64,000 bases of DNA from Paralichthys olivaceus (Eukaryota; Chordata; Actinopteri; Pleuronectiformes; Paralichthyidae), in the NCBI RefSeq assembly GCF_024713975.1, contig NC_091115.1, positions 5,268,001 to 5,332,000 on the forward strand, read 5' to 3'. This document shows, in pieces, positions 10,899-22,225 of this stretch (within the stretch, counting starts at the first letter, position 1; the number at the start of each line of letters is the position of its first letter). The notes beneath the pieces were generated by a model. It worked only from the letters and a program-made list of their open reading frames with translations, had not been told where the DNA came from and did not search any database. The translations under genes were made by a program, and so were the position numbers.

Positions 10899-11670
10899 GG
10901 TTCACCTCTGGAGAGACAAAAGATCTGGTTATTGAAGACAGAACATTTGATTTGAAAGAAGTTGTTTTCTATGTTTTTATCTGTACACACATGTTGTTAC
11001 TACAGCTTGATTTGGAGCCCACAAATCAGTTGATATAATAACATTTTATTTCCATTTCTAAAACTGCCTTTAACAGTTTCAGCTTTTCCTTCTGAAACTG
11101 TAAACATGACCTGCGGTAATTGTAAGGCCACTTGGTGATGTTAATGGACATTTTGTTGATCAAAAGATGTGTGGCTTCATGAGTAAGATGAAGAACCTTA
11201 CAGATATTTTTTACAGCCCTGCCATGAATATCACTCAAATCTAAGCTCGCGTCTATGGGAACAGCAGAGAATAAAGGACAAAGATACTGTGTGTTTTCAT
11301 GAACATCAAACACTAATGACCAAACTATAATGGAAGAAACCAATAACTAGAGAAATGCGTTATTGAACCTGACAATTTATACTAGCGTCAGACATTTTTT
11401 AAAAAGTAAGAAGGGCTTTATAAGTCTTCTATTAAAATACAAATTGACTTTAAATCTAAAGAAAAATGGAAAAAAAGCTTTTTTCTTTCTTTCAATTTAA
11501 TAAAACGCGATGATCATAGAGTATGAATAGATTTGTTTGATGCTCTGTGTGTTCTCAATGAGAGGGTCGCACAAGCAGACAAAAGAAAAATCATACAAAC
11601 TGCTCTGTACTATTAAAATGGATTAATTTGTTTCATAAAACATATGGAAATTGTACAGAGACTCCATTAA

Positions 11671-12035
11671 AGGTCCAGTGTTTAGAATTTAGTGATATCT
11701 AGAGTTGAAGTTGCATGTTGCAGCTGAACACCCCTCACGTTACCCTCCCCTCCCAAACATGAAAGGGAACCTGTGGTAGCTTCAGTTGTCATAAAAACTC
11801 AAAAGGTGTTTAGTCTGTTCAGTCTGGACTAATATAAAAAACATGGCGGCCCCTGTAGAGAGGACCCCTTGATTAAAATATAGAATATTTAAATATAAAG
11901 GGGCTTTTCTAGGGTAAAGAAAACAACAATTTATACAATTTAGATGAAACGAACTAGTGAAAACATCATGAGGATTATTCTACATTAAATTTCTGCCAAT
12001 AGATCCCTTTCACCGAAATCTTACACACTGGACCT
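11671..12035. mobile_element. 365-bp TTAA-flanked MITE in fucosyltransferase intron, unit 2
   Basis: This is a nonautonomous DNA element with terminal inverted repeats: AGGTCCAGTGTTTAGAATTT at the left, and the reverse complement of the right end beginning AGGTCCAGTGTGTAAGATTT. It is flanked by TTAA (11667-11670) and a mutated ATAA (12036-12039). TTAA duplication is the piggyBac signature. I know this sequence type as a very common repeat in teleosts. It lies between the untranslated exon and the coding exon. Confidence 0.85.
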
Positions 12036-13785
12036 ATAAGGTAAAGCCATAAACTTGAAGCAACAGTCTCACCTTGATGTAGAAAAGCACAGGTAGATCC
12101 AAATGACCGATGTCTCTCTCTCTGGTTACAAGTCTTGTTTGTGCTTTTGTCTGGAGATCTGGTTTTTCAGTCTAACAGGAATTTCAGTAATGCTGTTTGA
12201 TCACTATCACAGGGTTTGACGGCAGAGCCCACATTTGAAACCAGAGACCAGCTCGACTCAGAGCACGTCAGGTAAGTGTTTTCCCACCTGAACATGGCCA
12301 CTACATAATGTATTGACAACAAAGGACAAGATCTACTTCAAGTGATTCAGAAAATTACTTCAATCTTAAGGGGCAGAACCAGCGTATGATGAGGGTTTGT
12401 GCGCTTCACTAAGTAGATGATAGATAGATGAACTTTATTGATCCCAGTGGGGAAATTGTTGTGACTGACTTAGGTCGACAGGTTAAACAGGTTCCCAGCC
12501 TCTCCCTCAGTCAATCATATCTCACTACTGACTTTCAGTGATTTTTCCCGTGTCACAACAAGATGCAATTATTTTTGTTTGGTGGTTGGTTTGTAGAATA
12601 ACACAAAAACTACTGGATGGATTCCTACGACACTTAATGGAAGAATGGGACATGGGCCAAGAAGAACCCATTCAATTTTGGCATGGAGCTGAAGAAAGTG
12701 GCAGATCAGGAATGTTTCTTTTATCCCTTTCTTTAACATTTTCAGGATGTCTTCGGACACTTCCACAGATTTCCCAGGGATAATGCGTAGACATGATGAA
12801 AACAATTCCGGCATATTTAGGAGACTGATATATTTGTGTGCAAGTTGGTGTGGCTCCAAATAAAAAAGAGGATCTAGTGAATTTAAATGTGGTGTCATAG
12901 GGAGACCATTGCACAGTCTCTACTATTAGCAATATATGTTGCACTACTAAAGGTGCTCTATATGGCACAATTGGAGGATCCATCCAACTACTGGCCTACT
13001 TTTAATACTACCACTACTACTTCTTATTTCCCAGTTAGCCAGCCTCCACAACACCAGGGCCTTAAAAATGAGGTCGCAAATTTTAATCCAGTCATCATTA
13101 TTTTTGTTATACTGTATGTGAATGGATCTTTCCTACTGTGGCATATTAAAATATTCAAATGGCCACTAGACAGCCCCAGAGTCTTTACTACTGTATTGGC
13201 AAAGACTCACTGAGCTCAATATCTCACAATCTATCTGTATTCAATTGGTTGTTCATGTGTCTGAAATATCATACTGCACAGTTCTAAAAGTGTACGTCTT
13301 AGGAAGTTGAAGTTTAATGCTGTTTTAAAAAGAGCACTTAACACGTATTTCTGCCAGACAATTATGGTTCTTGTTTAGAGCTTTAACAAATTTAGTTTTC
13401 CTATAAAAGATTATAGTTAATAACAAAAATTCAAGAAAGACACACAATTGCACATTTTCCAGGATTTATTGTTGTTCTTGTTAGGCCTTACAAGAGTTAA
13501 GGAAAGAAGTTTACATACAACAATGAGAGAATCTATTTAAAGGAGACTGTTGGCGATGTAGAGTTCCTCCATGGCCCAGACCTCACCCTTCTACCAAGTT
13601 TCAATAAAACTGTTTCAGTAGTTTTTGCATAACCATTCAAACAGACAAACAAACAGCAATGAAAACCTAACCTCCATAAAAAACACCGGTTGATATTACG
13701 ATTCCTTCACCCAAAAAGTTCCCTTCAGGCCATTGTCATCAGTGAACTAAACTAAAACATAATTGGATCAATGCTCTTTTTTGTA

Positions 13786-14964
13786 CTATGTATCCCAGAA
13801 CCAATGAGTAAGAGAATGACAAGCATGGTGTCTTCTGTTTTTTTGTAAGTAACGACAAGTTTTGCAGGCATGTTCCGTTCCATGATAAAAGTGTTGAATT
13901 CTATACCTCTTTTTCCAATCAAAGAATGTCATATATTCAGCAGTATTCTGATCAAGGTGAAGGAGTCTCTCCGCCAGCTCCTTTGGAGTGGGAAAGTCAT
14001 CGACATGAATGAAAGCGTCGCCTGGGACTTGGTCTTCGTAGTTTCTTCTCGTTGTGCCCAGAGCTACGGGTACAGCTCCCAGTTTCATGGGAGTGAATAA
14101 CTTCTCTGTGATATAATCTGTGTGTTGAGAGTTTTCAAAGGAGAGATAGAATTTACAACTTGAGACAATGCTAGCATAGCTTTCATCATCTACATGTTTG
14201 CCAAAAGCCTTCCCATAAGTTTCTATGTGGATGTGTTCTTTCAGTTCGTTGTAGTACTGAACTCTTTTGAGCCCCTCATGCCAGTTGCTCACAATCCAAC
14301 AAACCAACTTGTCCTTGGTTGGCAGCTGGAAACTCTCCACCTCAGATGTATGTGGCTCCAAAAACCCATAATGCACTGGGATATGTGAATCTAAGCGATA
14401 ACAGGATGTCACGTTGAACAAGTTATCAAGTCCAGGTAATTTTCTGCAGTTTGGAGGTGGCTCCAAGTTTAACCACACCCATTTCTGAAACCAGGGACGT
14501 GGCTCACTTGGCATGTTTTCCAGATTTTCATCAATGTTCACGTGGTGGAAGAGAACCCCGTGGGCTTCGTGGTAAAGAGACTTGTCATCAGTCAAGCGGC
14601 ATCCTTTATAATTTACCGTATCGCAGGTGAGATCGTATTTTTCGTTAAATGGCCACATCCAAATCAACAGGAGAGTGTTGGGCTCAGCCTCCACCTTCAC
14701 ATCCTGGATCTTCTGGGGACCATCGGTAGGTGCTTCCTCGTGCTGCTCCGAGGAACGGTTTTGGTTTGAGCCCTGGGTCTGTGCCTCCACAGGATACACA
14801 CAAGAATGATTTCCTCTCTTCAGATAAACACTGAAATCATCGCCAGGGAACTTGTTTTCAAGTGTGTAGTAGTATGTTAAAAAAATGACCAGGAAACACA
14901 ACAACAGTACGCAGCTGAAGGCAATATGGCGCGGACGAGTCATCTGGCAGCTCGCCAAGGACAT
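13786..14964 (-). CDS. fut9-like: alpha-1,3-fucosyltransferase (FUT9-like), copy 3
   Basis: This is an intact 392-residue GT10 enzyme and the close sister of copy 2. In the coding region I counted about ten amino-acid changes and about three silent changes between them. Distinguishing residues include NCRKLPG (copy 2 NCKKLPG), YLSFENS (YLAFENS) and HLDQNTAEY (HLEQNTAEY). At FHHVN copy 3 matches copies 1 and 4, while copy 2 has FHHWD. The acceptor is 9 nt before the ATG and the upstream untranslated exon ends at 16143. Nothing suggests loss of function. Confidence 0.93.
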   Translation of the reverse strand: MSLASCQMTRPRHIAFSCVLLLCFLVIFLTYYYTLENKFPGDDFSVYLKRGNHSCVYPVEAQTQGSNQNRSSEQHEEAPTDGPQKIQDVKVEAEPNTLLLIWMWPFNEKYDLTCDTVNYKGCRLTDDKSLYHEAHGVLFHHVNIDENLENMPSEPRPWFQKWVWLNLEPPPNCRKLPGLDNLFNVTSCYRLDSHIPVHYGFLEPHTSEVESFQLPTKDKLVCWIVSNWHEGLKRVQYYNELKEHIHIETYGKAFGKHVDDESYASIVSSCKFYLSFENSQHTDYITEKLFTPMKLGAVPVALGTTRRNYEDQVPGDAFIHVDDFPTPKELAERLLHLDQNTAEYMTFFDWKKRYRIQHFYHGTEHACKTCRYLQKNRRHHACHSLTHWFWDT

Positions 14965-15740
14965 GGTTCACGTCTGGAGAGACAAAAGATCTGGTTATTG
15001 AAGACAGAACATTTGATTTGAAAGAAGTTGTTTTCTATGTTTTTATCTGTACACACATGTTGTTACTACAGCTTGATTTGGAGCCCACAAATCAGTTGAT
15101 ATAATAACATTTTATTTCCATTTCTAAAACTGCCTTTAACAGTTTCAGCTTTTCCTTCTGAAACTGTAAACATGACCTGCGGTAATTGTAAGGCCACTTG
15201 GTGATGTTAATGGACATTTTGTTGATCAAAAGATGTGTGGCTTCATGAGTAAGATGAAGAACCTTACAGATATTTTTTACAGCCCTGCCATGAATATCAT
15301 TCAGATCTAAGCTCGCGTCTATGGGAACAGCAGAGGTGAGAATAAAGGACAAAGATACTGTGTGTTTTCATGAACATCAAACACTAATGACCAAACTATA
15401 ATGGAAGAAACCAATAACTAGAGAAATGCGTTATTGAACCTAACAATTTATACTAGCGTCAGACATTTTTTAAAAAGTAAGAAGGGCTTTATAAGTCTTC
15501 TATTAAAATACAAATTGACTTTAAATCTAAAGAAAAATGGAAAAAAGCTTTTTTCTTTCTTTCAATTTAATAAAACGCGATGATCATAGAGTATGAACAG
15601 ATTTGTTTGATGCTCTGTGTGTTCTCAATGAGAGGGTCGCACAAGCAGACAAAAGAAAAATCATACAAACTGCTCTGTACTATTAAAATGGATTAATTTG
15701 TTTCATAAAACATATGGAAATTGTACAGAGACTCCATTAA

Positions 15741-16105
15741 AGGTCCAGTGTTTAGAATTTAGTGATATCTAGAGTTGAAGTTGCATGTTGCAGCTGAACA
15801 CCCCTCACGTTACCCTCCCCTCCCAAACATGAAAGAGAACCTGTGGTAGCTTCAGTTGTCATAAAAACTCAAAAGGTGTTTAGTCTGTTCAGTCTGGACT
15901 AATATAAAAAACATGGCGGCCCCTGTAGAGAGGACCCCTTGATTAAAATATAGAATATTTAAATATAAAGGGGCTTTTCTAGGGTAAAGAAAACAACAAT
16001 TTATACAATTTAGATGAAACGAACTAGTGAAAACATCATGAGGATTATTCTACATTAAATTTCTGCCAATAGATCCCTTTCACCGAAATCTTACACACTG
16101 GACCT
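15741..16105. mobile_element. 365-bp TTAA-flanked MITE, unit 3
   Basis: This is the same insertion as at 11671-12035, at the identical site and with the same ATAA change in the right target duplication. It was therefore inherited by duplication, not inserted independently. Confidence 0.85.
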
Positions 16106-16980
16106 ATAAGGTAAAGCCATAAACTTGAAGCAACAGTCTCACCTTGATGTAGAAAAGCACAGGTAGATCCAAATGACCGATGTCTCTCTCTCTGGTTACA
16201 AGTCTAGGTTGTGCTTTTGTCTGGAGATCTGGTTTGTCAGTCTAATAGGAATTTCAGTAATGCTGTTTGATCACTATCACAGGGTTTGACGGCAGAGCCC
16301 ACATTTGAAACCAGAGACCAGCTCGACTCAGAGCACGTCAGGTAAGTGTTTTCCCACCTGAACATGGCCACTACATAATGTATTGACAACAAAGGACAAG
16401 ATCTACTTCAAGTGATTCAGAAAATTACTTCAATCTTAAGGGGCAGAACCAGCGTATGATGAGGGTTTGTGCGCTTCACTAAGTAGATGATAGATAGATG
16501 AACTTTATTGATCCCAGTGGGGAAATTGTTGTGACTGACTTAGGTCGACAGGTTAAACAGGTTCCCAGCCTCTCCCTCAGTCAATCATATCTCACTACTG
16601 ACTTTCAGTGATTTTTCCTGTGTCACAACAAGATGCAATTATTTTTGTTTGGTGGTTGGTTTGTAGAATAACACAAAAACTACTGGATGGATTCCTACGA
16701 CACTTAATGGAAGAATGGGACATGGGCCAAGAAGAACCCATTCAATTTTGGCATGGAGCTGAAGAAAGTGGCAGATCAGGAATGTTTCTTTTATCCCTTT
16801 CTTTAACATTTTCAGGATGTCTTCGGACACTTCCACAGATTTCCCAGGGATAATGCGTAGACATGATGAAAACAATTCCGGCATATTTAGGAGACTGATA
16901 TATTTGTGGGCAAGTTGGTGTGGCTCCAAATAAAAAAGAGGATCTAGTGAATTTAAATGTGGTGTCATAGGGAGACCATT

Positions 16981-19046
16981 GCACAGTCTCTACTATTAGC
17001 AATATATGTTGCACTACTAAAGGTGCTCTATATGGCACAATTGGAGGATCCATCCAACTACTGGCCTACTTTTAATACTACCACTACTACTTCTTATTTC
17101 CCAGTTAGCCAGCCTCCACAACACCAGGGCCTTAAAAATGAGGTCGCCAAATTTAATCCAGTCATCATTATTTTTGTTATACTGTATGTGAATGGATCTT
17201 TCCTACTGTGGCATATTCAAATATTCAAATGGCCACTAGACAGCCCCAGAGTCTTTACTACTGTATTGGCAAAGACTCACTGAGCTCAATATCTCACAAT
17301 CTATCTGTATTCAATTGGTTGTTCATGTATCTGAAATATCATACTGCACAGTTCTAAAAGTGTACGTCTTAGGAAGTTGAAGTTTAATGCTGTTTTAAAA
17401 AGAGCACTTAACACGTATTTCTGCCAGACAATTATGGTTCTTGTTTGGAGTTTTAACAAATTTAGTTCTCCTATAAAAGATTATAGTTAATAACAAAAAT
17501 TCAAGAGAGACACACAATTGCACATTTTCCAGGATTTATTGTTGTTCTTGTTAGGCCTTACAAGAGTTAAGGAAAGAAGTTTACATACAACAATGAGAGA
17601 ATCTATTTAAAGGAGTCTGTTGGCGATGTAGAGTTCCTCCATGGCCCAGACCTCACCCTTCTACCAAGTTTCAATACAACTGTTTCAGTAGTTTTTGCAT
17701 AACCATTCAAACAGACAAACAAACAGCAATGGAAACCTAACCTCCATAAAAAACACCGGTTGATATTACGATTCCTTCACCCAAAAAGTTCCCTTCAGGC
17801 CATTCTCATCAGTGAACTAAACTAAAACATAATTGGATCAATGCTCTTTTTTGTACTATGTATCCCAGAACCAATGAGTAAGAGAATGACAAGCATGGTG
17901 TCCTCTGTTTTTTTGTAAGTAACGACAAGTTTTGCAGGCATGTTCCGTTCCATAATAAAAGTGTTGAATTCTATACCTCTTTTTCCAATCAAAGAATGTC
18001 ATATATTCAGCAGTATTCTGTTCAAGGTGAAGGAGTCTCTCTGCCAGCTCCTTTGGAGTGGGAAAGTCATCGACATGAATGAAAGCGTCGCCTGGGACTT
18101 GGTCTTCGTAGTTTCTTCTCGTTGTGCCCAGAACTACGGGTACAGTTCCCAGTTTCATGGGATTGAATAACTTCTCTGTGATATAATCTGTGTGTTGAGA
18201 GTTTTCAAAGGCGAGATAGAATTTACAACTTGAGACAATGCTAGTATAGCTTTCAGCATCTACATGTTTGCCAAAAGCCTTCCCATAAGTTTCTATGTGG
18301 ATGTGTTCTTTCAGTTCGTTGTAGTACTGAACTCTTTTGAGCCCCTCATGCCAGTTGCTCACAATCCAACAAACCAACTTGTCCTTGGTTGGCAGCTGGA
18401 AACTCTCCACCTCAGATGTATGTGGCTCTAAATGCCCATAATGCACTGGGATATGTGAATCTAAGCGATAACAGGATGTCACGTTGAACAAGTTATCAAG
18501 TCCAGGTAATTTTTTGCAGTTTGGAGGTGGCTCCATGTTTAACCACACCCATTTCTGAAACCAGGGACGTGGCTCACTTGGCATGTTTTCCAGATTTTCG
18601 TCAATGTTCACGTGGTGGAAGAGAACCCCGTGGGCTTCGTGGTAAAGAGACTTATCATCAGTCAAGCGGCATCCTTTATAATTTACCGTATCGCAGGTGA
18701 GATCGTATTTTTCGTTAAATGGCCACATCCAAATCAACAGGAGAGTGTCGGGCTCAGCCTCCACCTCCACATCCTGGATCTTCTGGGGACCATCGGTAGG
18801 TGCTTCCTCGTGCTGCTCCGAGGAACGGTTTTGGTTTGAGCCCTGGGTCTGTGCCTCCACAGGACACACACAAGAATGATTTCCTCTCTTCAGATAAACA
18901 CTGAAATCAGGGAACTTGATTTCAAACTTGTAGTATGTTAAAAAAATGACCAGGAAACACACCAACAGTACGCAGCCAAAGGCAATTTGGCGCGGACGAG
19001 TCATCTGGCAGCTTGAGAAGGACATGGTTCACCTCTGGAGAGAAAA
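16981..19046. repeat. tandem array unit 4, high-identity part
   Basis: Near-identity with units 1-3 runs from 16981 through the coding exon and stops abruptly about 20 bp beyond the start codon (around 19046). Beyond that the upstream region (19240-20130) is still homologous to the other units but clearly older. It has its own extra sequence (about 19340-19740) and lacks the MITE. The border therefore separates a homogenised part from a diverged part. Confidence 0.85.
17856..19025 (-). CDS. fut9-like: alpha-1,3-fucosyltransferase (FUT9-like), copy 4
   Basis: This is an intact 389-residue GT10 enzyme, the first gene of the array in the direction of transcription. Its protein is closest to copy 1, at the other end of the array (shared KFExKFP-DF stem, HSCVCPVEA, AESYTS, TVPVVLG, YYGTEHAC, NRGHHAC). 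The upstream half of its transcription unit is old and diverged. The untranslated exon still exists, with its donor at 20072, but the intron lacks the MITE and carries private sequence. The coding exon may have been copied over by gene conversion, or the array may have grown from a crossover just upstream of the start codon. Unique residues include HYGHLEP and FNPMKLG. Confidence 0.93.
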   Translation of the reverse strand: MSFSSCQMTRPRQIAFGCVLLVCFLVIFLTYYKFEIKFPDFSVYLKRGNHSCVCPVEAQTQGSNQNRSSEQHEEAPTDGPQKIQDVEVEAEPDTLLLIWMWPFNEKYDLTCDTVNYKGCRLTDDKSLYHEAHGVLFHHVNIDENLENMPSEPRPWFQKWVWLNMEPPPNCKKLPGLDNLFNVTSCYRLDSHIPVHYGHLEPHTSEVESFQLPTKDKLVCWIVSNWHEGLKRVQYYNELKEHIHIETYGKAFGKHVDAESYTSIVSSCKFYLAFENSQHTDYITEKLFNPMKLGTVPVVLGTTRRNYEDQVPGDAFIHVDDFPTPKELAERLLHLEQNTAEYMTFFDWKKRYRIQHFYYGTEHACKTCRYLQKNRGHHACHSLTHWFWDT

Positions 19047-20039
19047 AAGGTTGTGTTTGATTTGAATATTTCTGTACACAGGTTGTAACTTTGAGCCCAC
19101 ACTTCACTTAATACAATAAGTGTATTTTATGTCAATTTCTAAATTTGCTTTTAACAGCTAATACATGAATGTAGGAATTTTGACTAGAACTTGTTCTAAA
19201 CTTGTCTGTTTGGAATGGGCTGTTTGTTTTGCCTGTGGTGAAACTGGGTGCAGCTTTTCTTTCTGAAACTGTGAAAGTGACCCTTAGTAATCGTAACGTC
19301 ACTTGGTGATGTTATTGGAGATTTTCTCTACAAAAAATCCATATCATAATACCTGTGACGTTTTTCTCAGTCAAAAATTCAGGAGTTGCATTTCTTATAT
19401 ACTGTCAATGGCTAAGTAGGCAACTGGAATGACTTGTTTTTGTTGAAACCCAAGTACCATTCCATATGTTTCGGCGCATTCTCTGCTGTGTATCACAGTC
19501 TTTTCCGTGTCTTTTTTACTAAAGTGACAAGAAAGTCGAAATTCCTTAAGGTACCGAATCACTAATTGTCACATTTACAATTTCACATTTATAATAATAG
19601 ATTTTGACTGCTGGCATTTTTAAGCCTCAACGTCTAACCCTAACCCGCACTAACTCCAGATTTCCAACAAATTTTGGCCAGAATGCATTGCACAAATAAT
19701 AAAAGCACAAAATCCAACTAAAAATGATTGAGGAAAATGAAAGATGTGCAGCTTCATGAGTAAGATGAAGCACCTTCCAGATATTTTTTACAGCCCTGCC
19801 AAATAACACTGTATAACACTCAAATCTGGGCTCGCGTCTAAATGAACAGCAGAGGCAATAATAAAGGACGACGATACTGTGTGTTTTCATGAACATCAAA
19901 CTCTAATGACCAAACTATAAATAGAGAAACCAATAACTATCCACCACATTTCTCCTAGACATAATACAAACTGCTCAGTACTTTTAAAATTAAAAATGTT
20001 ATTTGTAATAAAACGTATGACAATTGTACAGAGACTCCA

Positions 20040-20043
20040 TTAA
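20040..20043. other. empty TTAA target site of the MITE, unit 4
   Basis: The sequence CTCCATTAAGGTAAAGCC is exactly the flank of the filled sites in units 1-3 with the element and one TTAA removed. It is the preinsertion site. Confidence 0.85.
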
Positions 20044-20234
20044 GGTAAAGCCATAAACATGACAGTCTCACCTAGATGGAGAAAAGGACAGGTACATAAC
20101 AGTGAATGTGATGTTCCTCTCTGGTTGAGTCTCAGGTAGGTCTGTGGCAGCAGTTGTATCTCACCAACCTCCCCCTATCTATTGACCGCAAGGTGTTTTT
20201 CCCAACTGTGTCACCAGAGAAAGCGATATCAAAT

Positions 20235-20500
20235 TTCTGTTTAACAGGTTTAGGCTGCAGCTATAGACAAACTTCTGTTTAACACTTTTAGGCTGCAGTC
20301 ATAGACAAACTTCTGTTTAACAGGTTTAGGCTGCAGTCATAGACAAACTTCTGTTTAACAGGTTTAGGCTGCAGTCATAGACAAACTTCTGTTTAACAGG
20401 TTTAGGCTGCAGTCATAGACAAACTTCTGTTTAACAGGTTTAGGCTGCAGCTATAGTCAAACTTCTGTTTAACAGGTTTAGGCTGCAGTCATAGACAAAC
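20235..20500. repeat. 38-bp minisatellite, seven copies
   Basis: Seven head-to-tail copies with period 38 start at 20235, 20273, 20311, 20349, 20387, 20425 and 20463. Each begins TTCTGTTTAACAGGTTTAGG and ends near ATAGACAAAC. Copies differ at one to a few bases (for example GCTATAG against GTCATAG). The array lies just upstream of the copy 4 fucosyltransferase transcription unit. Confidence 0.95.
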
Positions 20501-20779
20501 TTCTCTCTTCACCTCCATTAACATGCCTGAGCCGAAAGAGACTACGCAATTTACAGACAGACTGACACTTTCCACAAAATCTGCTAAAAGAGAGGACTCT
20601 ACTGTGATTTTAGCTTTCAGTACATTTTAGAATTGATTTAGCATTTCGGATCTTCCGCTGGAGAGAACTTATTGACTGAGTCTACAGAATAATAAAACCA
20701 TAAATAAACACCTTGTCACATAAAAGACAAAAGACCAAAATTGTCAGACATATGCGCTATGTGTCCTCCGAAACACCTT

Positions 20780-20894
20780 AACGATTTGAAATGGTTTTGA
20801 AATGAGTACGTACATGTATGTAAATATATATATACATATATATATATAAATATATGTACGTTCTCTACTCATTTCAAAACCGTTTGAAATCGTT
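20780..20894. repeat. 115-bp imperfect inverted repeat around an AT-rich centre
   Basis: Arms 20780-20808 and 20866-20894 are complementary at 27 of 29 positions. Between them are 57 bp of alternating TA/CATA sequence that can itself pair. The whole could extrude as a cruciform, or fold as an RNA hairpin with a mostly paired stem. It could be a MITE, but I see no target-site duplication I trust. Confidence 0.7.
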
Positions 20895-22225
20895 ACCTTC
20901 GTTTTAATGCATTTGACGGGAACTATCACTTTTTCACTATCAATTCAATGTGACCTTATATGTATTTGGTGCATGTTACCCTTTGTAAGAGTATCTGAAA
21001 TGATGTGCAAATAAAGACAATGCTCTGAGAGCATAGATTGTGTACTTGTCCTTTATATGTACAGATTTTCATTGAGCCACCTCAGAGACCAGCACCTCAA
21101 CACATAACACAGGCCACACAACACATATATGACAGCAGTAGTATACAAACAATCTCGTAGAAGAATAAGATTTTAGTTTTCTGCTTCTAGGCAGGGGGGT
21201 TTCTGCCAGTGAGAGACACGCTGCAAAGATCAAATCAAAACTAACACAGTGCATGTTGATTCTAGTGATGAGAGAAGATTTCAACCACAGATGTCTTTTT
21301 TGTGACGTATGACAAAAATGGGGGAATTAACAGAACCTGAAGAGTCAAATTCAAGAGTATGTGGATGCCATGCTGCCGGAGAGACGGCTCACCCTGAATG
21401 GGTGGCAAAAGAAAAAGTTAATCCGATAAGATGTAACGCTTCAGCGTGTTCATGCTAACTGTTGGCTGAAACTGTGTCCAAGGTGCATTTAAAAAACTGA
21501 AAAGGGTGCCATTTCAAAAGTTTACAATTTAGAATGCGCACAGACCAACAGTAAGTAGTTTTGGTAATCAGAAAGATTATGACGTTCCTGTAGGTTAGTG
21601 GAGATAAAGCTGCTTGAGCCAATCAATTTCCACCCTCAACAACCAAGAAGGATTATTGCACACGACTCATCTAAGGCCTCTTCACCACTATCAACAGAAC
21701 ATAAAAAAGCCAGGGGCCCTGACAGAGCGATCGCTTTTTAAAATATCTATATATTTACACTTCATATTGTCGCCGGGACATGTCTTCTGAAAGCTGAAAA
21801 GTGCTGAAATCAAAATATAGAATGATATCTTCACCTGTACAAAATCAACAGAAATGGTACAGTGGAATCCAGCTGTGGAAAGTAATAAGTTATTGGTCGG
21901 AGATAATCAGGAATGATTAGTGGTCGAGTTCAGTAACATGCGATAAATCAAGTAGTTTGAAAAGCAGACAACTGATTAACAGGGAAAAAAAAGAATTCTC
22001 AAGTAACAGATGAGTGCTGTTCGTCTAGTTCCACATATGTACCCATGTAAGGCACAACAGCCTAAGCATCGCATGTGATCTTTATTTATTTATTTTTAAT
22101 CGCTTTTAACATTAGCATCTCCCTAAAAAGACACTGGTATGATAATTACTCAACACACCGTAACCCAAAATCAGACACACTCCACTCATACTGCATTTAT
22201 AGACACACATTCAATGTTTTTTGTT
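20895..22225. other. downstream of scyl2, no gene seen
   Basis: No gene is supported. Part may be the scyl2 3' UTR. On the minus strand, overlapping AATAAA motifs occur around 22080-22095. Confidence 0.4.

Larger units (their letters stand above)
8845..12910. repeat. tandem array unit 2 (4,066 bp)
   Basis: This is a full-length unit, nearly identical to unit 3 base for base across coding and noncoding parts. That indicates very recent duplication or ongoing homogenisation. Confidence 0.95.
12911..16980. repeat. tandem array unit 3 (4,070 bp)
   Basis: This is a full-length unit, collinear with unit 2, carrying the same complete MITE, LINE tail and dispersed repeats. Confidence 0.95.

Noticed and set aside
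20235-20500. CRISPR-like regular repeat
   Set aside because: The 38-bp units abut with no spacers and the genome is vertebrate, so it is a minisatellite.
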